From Glaciecola sp. (GTDB lineage Bacteria; Pseudomonadota; Gammaproteobacteria; Enterobacterales; Alteromonadaceae), in contig JALRKK010000084.1 of NCBI GenBank assembly GCA_023268935.1, forward strand, positions 1-34,686: 34,686 nt of DNA, written 5' to 3'. A model generated the notes under the pieces. That model saw nothing but the letters and a program-made list of their open reading frames with translations, was not told where the DNA came from and searched no databases. This document shows positions 29,619 to 34,686 of the stretch, one piece after another (the first letter of the stretch is position 1; each line of letters opens with the position of its first letter). The position numbers and the translations under genes were made by a program.

Positions 29619-31460
29619 ATGTTTAAGTGGTTCGAGAGCCTCGTCCAACCCTATCCCCAAGAAACTCCAAGCCAACCGCCTTCATCTTTATTTGCATTTT
29701 GCGTGCATTATACCAAAGGGGTTTGGCCGGTCATATTGATGGTGTCGTGTTTAGCCGCTTGCGTCGCGATTTTTGAAGTCATGTTGTTTGGTTATATGGG
29801 CCAGTTGGTGGATTGGTTTGCCACACGCGATCCACAGACGTTTATTCAGGAAGAATCCGCATCGCTGTGGCGTATGGGGCTGGTCATATTACTGGTATTA
29901 CCTTGCTTAGTGATTATTCAGTCGATGCTCATCCATCAATCTTTACTCGGTAATTATCCGATGCGCATTCGCTGGTTGGCACATCGTTATGTGTTGCAAC
30001 AATCGCTGTCGTATTTTCAGGATGAATTTGCTGGAAGGGTAGCGACGAAGGTCATGCAAACCGCTTTAGCAGTGCGCGAAACAGTACTGAAATTACTGGA
30101 TTTGATGGTGTATATCACCGTCTATTTTATCTCGATTGTGGTCTTGGTATTTGCCGTGGATTGGCGTTTGGCCGCGCCTTTTTTGGTGTGGTTGGCCATC
30201 TATATCGGAATACTGCGTTTAATATTACCGCGTCTAAAACACGTCTCCAAAAAACAAGCTGATGCGCGCTCTATTATGACCGGGCGAATTGTGGACTCTT
30301 ATACCAACATTACCACTGTCAAACTGTTTTCCCACTCAACACGTGAAGCGACGTACGCCAAAGAAGGCATGGATGGCTTTTTGCAAACGGTGCATCCACA
30401 AATGCGCTTAGTCACTGTGTTATATGGGTGCGTGTGGTACTCCAATGCGCTGTTAGTGTTCGCGGTAACAGCTATTTCAATTTATTTATGGACAAAAGGG
30501 ATTGTGACTGGTGGGGATGTGGCGATCGGCGTGAGTTTGGCTTTACGCCTAAATGGCATGAGTCAATGGATCATGTGGGAAGTATCGTCGATTTTTGAAA
30601 ATCTCGGCACGGTACAAGACGGCATTAATTCTTTAGCGGTTCCTGTTCAAGTTGAAGACAAAGCAGATGCGCAGCCGCTTGCAATAAAAGGTGGACAAAT
30701 TAGTTTTCACAATGTGAATTTTGCTTATCAGGCACAAAATGGCCATCATATACAGGTATTTAATCATCTAAATTTAGATATCAAAGCGGGTGAAAAGGTC
30801 GGTATTGTCGGCCGTTCTGGTGCGGGTAAATCGACGCTGGTGAATTTATTACTGCGCTTTTACGATATTCAAAACGGAACGATTTCGGTAGATGGGCAGT
30901 CGGTGACCCAGCTACAACAAGAATCGTTGCGCGCTAACATCAGCATGGTCACACAAGACACATCTTTAATGCATCGCAGTGTGCGTGATAATGTGATCTA
31001 CGGTCGTGAAGATGCAACGGAAGAAGACATGATCAAGGCAGTCAAACAAGCCGAGGCTTTTGAATTTATTCAACAGCTTAGCGATGCAAAAGGGCGAACT
31101 GGGTTTGATGCGCATGTGGGCGAGCGAGGGGTTAAACTTTCTGGAGGTCAGCGCCAGCGAATTGCCATTGCACGGGTGATGTTAAAAGACGCACCGATTT
31201 TAATTCTGGATGAAGCAACGTCCGCCTTAGACTCCGAAGTGGAAGCGGCCATACAAGAGTGCTTAGATAAGATCATGCAGGATAAAACGGTTTTGGCAAT
31301 TGCCCATCGCTTATCCACGATTGCACAAATGGATCGCTTGATTGTGTTGGATCAAGGACGCATTGTTGAGTCTGGTACACATTCTGAGCTTTTGGCATTA
31401 GGCGGTATTTATGCCAAATTATGGGAGCATCAGACCGGTGGTTTCTTAGGATTGGAATAA
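29619..31460 (+). CDS. ABC exporter (fused membrane and ATPase domains)
   Basis: A 613-residue half-transporter that should work as a dimer. Residues about 30-330 form the membrane domain with six segments. Residues about 350-600 form the ATPase: Walker A VGRSGAGKSTLVN near 396-408, Q-loop MVTQDTSL, signature LSGGQRQR (507-514), Walker B ILILDEATSALD and the H-loop AIAHRLST. It belongs to the MsbA/multidrug/lipid exporter branch. The N-terminal cytosolic piece is short and there is no peptidase domain. The substrate is not evident. The ribosome site is weak (AGG in the CTAGG before the ATG). It sits directly upstream of the tRNA-Trp promoter. Confidence 0.93.
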   Translation: MFKWFESLVQPYPQETPSQPPSSLFAFCVHYTKGVWPVILMVSCLAACVAIFEVMLFGYMGQLVDWFATRDPQTFIQEESASLWRMGLVILLVLPCLVIIQSMLIHQSLLGNYPMRIRWLAHRYVLQQSLSYFQDEFAGRVATKVMQTALAVRETVLKLLDLMVYITVYFISIVVLVFAVDWRLAAPFLVWLAIYIGILRLILPRLKHVSKKQADARSIMTGRIVDSYTNITTVKLFSHSTREATYAKEGMDGFLQTVHPQMRLVTVLYGCVWYSNALLVFAVTAISIYLWTKGIVTGGDVAIGVSLALRLNGMSQWIMWEVSSIFENLGTVQDGINSLAVPVQVEDKADAQPLAIKGGQISFHNVNFAYQAQNGHHIQVFNHLNLDIKAGEKVGIVGRSGAGKSTLVNLLLRFYDIQNGTISVDGQSVTQLQQESLRANISMVTQDTSLMHRSVRDNVIYGREDATEEDMIKAVKQAEAFEFIQQLSDAKGRTGFDAHVGERGVKLSGGQRQRIAIARVMLKDAPILILDEATSALDSEVEAAIQECLDKIMQDKTVLAIAHRLSTIAQMDRLIVLDQGRIVESGTHSELLALGGIYAKLWEHQTGGFLGLE

Positions 31461-31479
31461 AATAGAGCTAAATTAAAGT

Positions 31480-31507
31480 TTGAAACCTCACCTCAGATGG
31501 GTATAAT
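31480..31507 (+). promoter_or_regulatory. Strong sigma-70 promoter for tRNA-Trp-secE-nusG
   Basis: TTGAAA (31480-31485), a 16-base spacer and a perfect TATAAT (31502-31507) are followed by ACGCGTCCC. A GC-rich stretch between the -10 box and the start point is typical of stable-RNA promoters under stringent control. Transcription would start near 31514, about 105 bases before tRNA-Trp. Confidence 0.8.
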
Positions 31508-31618
31508 ACGCGTCCCTTCATTGTTCTTCCCCATCTGATTTAACTGGAAAGCACAATCGAAGTGTATCTGAATTTTGTCGATTTGCGTCACTTTATAGGT
31601 CGTGCGAATCAAGAATTT

Positions 31619-31695
31619 AGGGGCGTAGTTCCAATTGGTAGAACAGCGGTCTCCAAAACCGATGGTTGGGGGTTCGAATCCCTCCGCCCCTGCCA
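31619..31695 (+). tRNA. tRNA-Trp (CCA anticodon)
   Basis: A 77-base cloverleaf with CCA encoded at 31693-31695. The acceptor stem AGGGGCG pairs with CGCCCCT, the D stem GTTC with GAAC, and the T arm carries TTCGAAT. The anticodon CCA is at 31653-31655 inside CTCCAAA. The sequence closely follows E. coli tRNA-Trp, with one extra base in the D loop. The top anticodon-stem position shows a G-A mismatch where E. coli has C-G. It lies 47 bases before secE, the usual gammaproteobacterial order, but tufB does not precede it. Confidence 0.97.
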
Positions 31696-31742
31696 CTTTT
31701 ATATAAATAGCGCCATATTTAAGCGTTATATAAGGGTTTAAC

Positions 31743-32123
31743 ATGAGTGAAACAGTAGAAAATCAATCATCAAGCGCGTTTGATACATTCAAATGGCTAA
31801 TCGTGTTTGCGTTATTAGCAGGCTTGGTTGCGGGTAATCATTATTTTGAACAGGCGTCTGTACTATATCGTGCGTTAGCGGCAGTTGCCGTGGTTGTGGT
31901 TGCCGGTTTCATTGCAGCAACGACAATGAAAGGCACACGCTTTTTGACGTTTGCAAAAGATTCTCGTACTGAAGTGCGCAAGGTGGTTTGGCCATCGCGT
32001 CAAGAAGCCACACAAACGACATTGATTGTATTGATTGCGACGTTAGTAATGGCGCTAATTTTATGGGGACTTGACGGTATCATCGTGCGTCTAGTTGGTT
32101 TTGTTACTGGTATTGGGATCTAA
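31743..32123 (+). CDS. secE: Preprotein translocase subunit SecE
   Basis: The small clamp subunit of the SecYEG protein channel in the inner membrane. The 126 residues have three membrane segments, like the 127-residue E. coli form: two near residues 16-60 and the essential third after the amphipathic stretch. The conserved core FAKDSRTEVRKVVWPSRQEATQTT stands before the last segment (in part: EVRKVVWPSR.E). The next ATG (nusG) is 3 bases after the stop, so the two are one operon. Confidence 0.96.
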   Translation: MSETVENQSSSAFDTFKWLIVFALLAGLVAGNHYFEQASVLYRALAAVAVVVVAGFIAATTMKGTRFLTFAKDSRTEVRKVVWPSRQEATQTTLIVLIATLVMALILWGLDGIIVRLVGFVTGIGI

Positions 32124-32126
32124 ATC

Positions 32127-32660
32127 ATGGCTAAACGTTGGTATGTCGTTCAAGCGTTCTCAGGTTATGAGCAGCGCGTTCAAAAAACTTTATTAGAGCA
32201 CATCAAAACCCATGAGATGGAAGAGCACTTTGGCGAAATTTTAGTGCCGACCGAAGAAGTCGTTGAGATGCGCGCGGGTCAAAAACGCAAATCCGAGCGT
32301 AAATTCTTCCCCGGTTATGTATTAGTCGAAATGGATATGAATGAAGACTCATGGCATTTGGTGAAATCAGTACCACGCGTATTGGGCTTCATCGGTGGTA
32401 CTTCAGATCGTCCAATGCCAATCAGCAAAAAAGAAGCGGATGCCATCTTGAATCGCTTAGAAGAAAACGTCGATTCACCGAAACCAAAGACGATGTTCGA
32501 GCCTGGCGAGGTGGTTCGTGTTACCGAAGGGCCGTTTGCCGATTTCGAAGGCACCATCGAAGAGGTGGATTACGAGAAGAGCCGCTTAAAAGTATCTGTG
32601 CTTATTTTTGGTCGCTCAACCCCAGTCGAGTTGGAATTTGGCCAAGTCGAGAAGAACTAA
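32127..32660 (+). CDS. nusG: Transcription termination/antitermination factor NusG
   Basis: Binds RNA polymerase across the clamp, suppresses pausing, and links the enzyme to Rho or to the ribosome. The 177 residues are the usual length. They show [16 protein letters not shown] at the start, the [10 protein letters not shown] motif, PRVLGFIGG, and the C-terminal KOW domain with [19 protein letters not shown] and [14 protein letters not shown]. It is a true NusG and not the RfaH paralogue, although polysaccharide genes follow. A strong terminator stands three bases after the stop codon, so this unit does not continue into rplK. Confidence 0.97.
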   Translation: MAKRWYVVQAFSGYEQRVQKTLLEHIKTHEMEEHFGEILVPTEEVVEMRAGQKRKSERKFFPGYVLVEMDMNEDSWHLVKSVPRVLGFIGGTSDRPMPISKKEADAILNRLEENVDSPKPKTMFEPGEVVRVTEGPFADFEGTIEEVDYEKSRLKVSVLIFGRSTPVELEFGQVEKN

Positions 32661-32663
32661 TAC

Positions 32664-32693
32664 AAAAGGTGACGTTGAAGTCACCTTTTTTTT
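32664..32693 (+). terminator. Strong intrinsic terminator after nusG
   Basis: AAAAGGTGAC (32664-32673) pairs perfectly with GTCACCTTTT (32680-32689) around a 6-base loop, followed by T to 32693. The A-run on the left and T-run on the right could also end transcription coming from the other side. Confidence 0.93.
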
Positions 32694-32717
32694 GGTTGAT
32701 GTTATTTTGAATCAACC
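32694..32717. promoter_or_regulatory. Inverted repeat inside the rfbB promoter
   Basis: GGTTGAT (32694-32700) and ATCAACC (32711-32717) are a perfect 7-bp inverted repeat with a 10-base AT-rich centre. It covers the proposed -35 box and most of the spacer, so a bound dimer would block the promoter. Confidence 0.5.
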
Positions 32718-32724
32718 CTATGAT
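32696..32724 (+). promoter_or_regulatory. Candidate promoter for the dTDP-sugar genes
   Basis: TTGATG (32696-32701), a 17-base spacer and TATGAT (32719-32724) form a good -35/-10 pair three bases after the nusG terminator. A start near 32731 would give a leader of about 20 bases to the rfbB ATG. There is no good ribosome site in that leader. Confidence 0.6.
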
Positions 32725-32751
32725 AGTATAAAAAATTACGACAACTCTTCC

Positions 32752-33768
32752 ATGAAAATTCTAGTTACAGGCGGAGCCGGTTTCATTGGCTCTGCGTTGG
32801 TTCGATTTCTAATCAATATTGAACATATAGAAGTCATAACTATTGATAAACTTACATATGCAGGTACATTAGAATCATTGAAGCAGATTGAGAGATCTGA
32901 TTTACATAGTTTTTACCAATTGGATATTTGTAACCAGAATGGGGTTTTGGAGATATTGCACAAGCATCAACCTGATTCTGTTATGCATCTTGCTGCGGAA
33001 TCACACGTTGACCGTTCAATAGATGGGCCTGCGGATTTTATTACTACCAATATTGTCGGTACTTATCATTTACTAGAAGCCGTGCGCAGTTACTATCAAG
33101 AGTTATCTAACGAGCGCAAAACGTCATTTCGTTTTCATCATATATCGACCGATGAAGTATATGGTGATTTAACACAATCGAATGATTATTTTGTAGAATC
33201 AACGCCATACGCACCAAGTTCTCCTTATTCTGCTTCCAAAGCAAGTTCCGATCATTTAGTTAGGGCATGGCATCGTACTTTTGGTTTGCCCATAGTTGTG
33301 ACCAATTGCTCAAATAATTATGGTCCTTATCAATTTCCAGAAAAACTGATCCCTCAGACCATCATTCGTGCCATGCAGGGGCAAAGTATTCCTGTGTATG
33401 GTGATGGTACGCAAATTCGTGATTGGTTATTTGTAGAAGATCATGTAAGAGCATTATTTGCGGTATTAAAACACGGTAGAATTGGAGAGACATATAATAT
33501 TGGGGGTTACAATGAGGTAACTAATATTGATGTTGTAACGCAAATATGCAATATCTTACAAGAGACCAATATAGCAGTTGCACAAAACCTCAAACTTTCA
33601 TCGTTGATTCAATTTGTCACTGACCGGCCTGGGCATGATCGCCGTTATGCAATTGATGCAACTAAAATGTCTACAGATCTAGGATGGAAACCAGAAGAAA
33701 CATTTGCTTCAGGCCTAAGAAAAACAGTTCATTGGTATCTAAATAATAAATGGTGGTGGGAATCATGA
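32752..33768 (+). CDS. rfbB: dTDP-glucose 4,6-dehydratase
   Basis: Makes dTDP-4-keto-6-deoxyglucose, the second step toward dTDP-rhamnose and related deoxysugars. It shows the NAD-binding GGAGFIGS (residues 7-14), the catalytic TDEVYGDL, Y-x3-K in [10 protein letters not shown] (Y159, K163), [14 protein letters not shown] and [11 protein letters not shown]. The start is ATG 32752 (338 residues); the open frame upstream runs into the terminator and nusG and has no homology. The codons look more AT-rich than those of secE-nusG. The stop overlaps the rfbA start by four bases (ATGA). Confidence 0.95.
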   Translation: MKILVTGGAGFIGSALVRFLINIEHIEVITIDKLTYAGTLESLKQIERSDLHSFYQLDICNQNGVLEILHKHQPDSVMHLAAESHVDRSIDGPADFITTNIVGTYHLLEAVRSYYQELSNERKTSFRFHHISTDEVYGDLTQSNDYFVESTPYAPSSPYSASKASSDHLVRAWHRTFGLPIVVTNCSNNYGPYQFPEKLIPQTIIRAMQGQSIPVYGDGTQIRDWLFVEDHVRALFAVLKHGRIGETYNIGGYNEVTNIDVVTQICNILQETNIAVAQNLKLSSLIQFVTDRPGHDRRYAIDATKMSTDLGWKPEETFASGLRKTVHWYLNNKWWWES

Positions 33769-34646
33769 AAGGGATAATATTGGCCGGCGGAACAGGTACT
33801 CGTTTATATCCGATTACTTTGGGTACGTCGAAGCAACTGTTACCAGTCTATGATAAACCCATGATTTATTATCCATTATCGGTGCTGATGTTAGCGGGTA
33901 TTCGAGAAATTTTGATTATTACCACCCCTGATGATCAACAAAATTTTAGAAATATTCTTGCTGACGGATCGCAATGGGGTATTAAGCTTAGTTATGAAAT
34001 ACAGCGTGAACCCAATGGCATTGCCGAGGCTTTTATCATTGCTGAGGATTTTATTGGCACAGATAACGTAGCGCTCATTTTGGGAGATAACATCTTTTAC
34101 GGTTACGCGTTTTCGGAGATGCTTAATAACGTTAGAGAGCACACAGAAAATGGTAATGGTGCTACTATATTTGCCTATCACGTAAGTGATCCTGAGCGTT
34201 TTGGTATTGTTGAATTTGATAAAAACAAAACGCCAGTAGCCATTCACGAGAAACCTTCTAATCCACCATCTAATTATGCAGTTGTTGGTTTATATTTTTA
34301 TGATAATAACGTGGTAAATATTGCAAGGACCTTGCATCCTTCAAGGCGAGGTGAGTTAGAAATCACTGACATTAACAATGAGTATATTGCTCGTCAAATG
34401 TTACAAGTTCAAACCTTTGGCCGTGGATTTGCTTGGTTAGATACCGGTACTCATGAAACGTTAATGGAGGCAGGGCAGTTTGTTAGCACAATTGAAGCTA
34501 GGCAAGGATTAAAAGTGGCCTGTTTAGAAGAAATTGCTTACAAGCAAAAATGGATTACAAAACAGCAATTGTCAGAACAAGCAAAACGGTTTGCTCAAAA
34601 TCCCTATGGCACATATTTACAGAATTTAATTCAGGGTGATAGTTAG
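33765..34646 (+). CDS. rfbA: Glucose-1-phosphate thymidylyltransferase
   Basis: Joins dTTP and glucose-1-phosphate to give dTDP-glucose, the first step of the pathway. The 293 residues equal the E. coli length and show [22 protein letters not shown] with the nucleotide loop (in part: [21 protein letters not shown]), [31 protein letters not shown] and [11 protein letters not shown] start it at ATG 33765, which overlaps the rfbB stop; an in-frame ATG at 33750 would add five residues not seen in relatives. The gene order rfbB-rfbA without rfbD between them differs from the E. coli rfbBDAC order. Confidence 0.95.
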   Translation: MKGIILAGGTGTRLYPITLGTSKQLLPVYDKPMIYYPLSVLMLAGIREILIITTPDDQQNFRNILADGSQWGIKLSYEIQREPNGIAEAFIIAEDFIGTDNVALILGDNIFYGYAFSEMLNNVREHTENGNGATIFAYHVSDPERFGIVEFDKNKTPVAIHEKPSNPPSNYAVVGLYFYDNNVVNIARTLHPSRRGELEITDINNEYIARQMLQVQTFGRGFAWLDTGTHETLMEAGQFVSTIEARQGLKVACLEEIAYKQKWITKQQLSEQAKRFAQNPYGTYLQNLIQGDS

Positions 34647-34648
34647 GG

Positions 34649-34686
34649 ATGGATGTGACCGAAACAAAACTAGCAGGTGTCTTACT
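34649..34686 (+). CDS. rfbC: Start of a gene, probably dTDP-4-dehydrorhamnose 3,5-epimerase, cut by the window
   Basis: The frame from ATG 34649 (or GTG 34655) stays open to the edge and reads MDVTETKLAGVL. RfbC proteins begin in this way (M-x-V-x-x-T-x-L-x-x-V-L), and the gene stands right after rfbA, where rfbC is often found. Only 12 codons are visible. AGGGA stands at a good distance for the GTG start. Confidence rests mostly on context. Confidence 0.55.
   Translation, partial: MDVTETKLAGVL

Noticed and set aside
31493-31744. Minus-strand open frame of 83 codons across tRNA-Trp
   Set aside because: It is the antisense of the tRNA (the EGFEPPTIGFGDRCST run is a well-known artefact of reading a tRNA gene backwards) and covers the promoter region.
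32351-32710. Plus-strand open frame of 119 codons inside nusG
   Set aside because: It is another frame of a certain nusG, rich in Arg and Trp, and runs through the terminator.
32608-32751. Upstream extension of rfbB
   Set aside because: The frame is open but runs over the end of nusG and the terminator; homology and the promoter point to ATG 32752.
32694-32752. JUMPstart/ops element for RfaH before the polysaccharide genes
   Set aside because: I looked for GGCGGTAG and found none here; an ops site might lie beyond the window.
1-34686. CRISPR arrays, insertion sequences, prophage or toxin-antitoxin genes
   Set aside because: No spaced repeats, transposase motifs, terminal inverted repeats or integrase next to the tRNA were seen.

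Overview
This window looks like the chromosome of a free-living, probably marine, gammaproteobacterium, most likely of the Alteromonadales or a neighbouring order. The evidence is the gammaproteobacterial forms of FolE, FolM, DbpA, PyrC, TcyP, NhaD and NusG, a gammaproteobacterial tRNA-Trp, and a GC content in the middle 40s in the lines I sampled by eye. I cannot name the genus. Nearly every base lies in or next to a gene, and no gene-free stretch exceeds about 215 bases. I see no insertion sequence, integrase, CRISPR array or prophage.

Layout. Positions 1-6.7 kb hold housekeeping genes: an AbgT-family transporter cut by the window edge, ferrochelatase (hemH), a DUF4112 protein, a 46-residue membrane miniprotein, a minus-strand pair (DUF2237 and a TSUP exporter), ubiG of an unusual type, a glutathione S-transferase relative, and an HD-domain protein of the PhnZ/COG4341 type. 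Positions 6.7-17.3 kb hold all four parts of the ligase-associated DNA damage response set: an ATP-dependent ligase and a beta-CASP exonuclease on the minus strand, and an Lhr-like DEXH helicase and the PdeM phosphoesterase on the plus strand. The set is split by a sugar module (GPH symporter plus GH13 alpha-glucosidase) and by a cystine transporter gene (tcyP) that overlaps pdeM. Positions 17.4-22 kb hold a minus-strand folM-aguA-aguB run (pterin reduction and the agmatine route to putrescine), divergent from folE-blc. A perfect 24-bp palindrome lies between the two directions.

Positions 21.5-31.5 kb hold a DinB-fold protein, a two-domain acyltransferase that looks like the ornithine-lipid synthase OlsF, pyrC abutting dbpA, a MAPEG protein, a small Cys/His-rich exported protein, nhaD, a small frameshifted reading frame, an RraA-family protein and an ABC exporter. 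At 31.5-32.7 kb a strong promoter precedes tRNA-Trp, secE and nusG. The transcription unit ends at a strong intrinsic terminator directly after nusG. Where rplK would normally follow, dTDP-sugar genes (rfbB, rfbA and the start of what looks like rfbC) begin from their own promoter and run off the window, so this is probably the left border of a surface-polysaccharide locus.

The points most worth a second look are the palindrome in the folM/folE divergent region, the split repair module with tcyP translationally coupled to pdeM, the separation of secE-nusG from the ribosomal-protein genes with a tight terminator, inverted repeat and promoter junction, and the small reading frames at 3187, 26914 and 28886.
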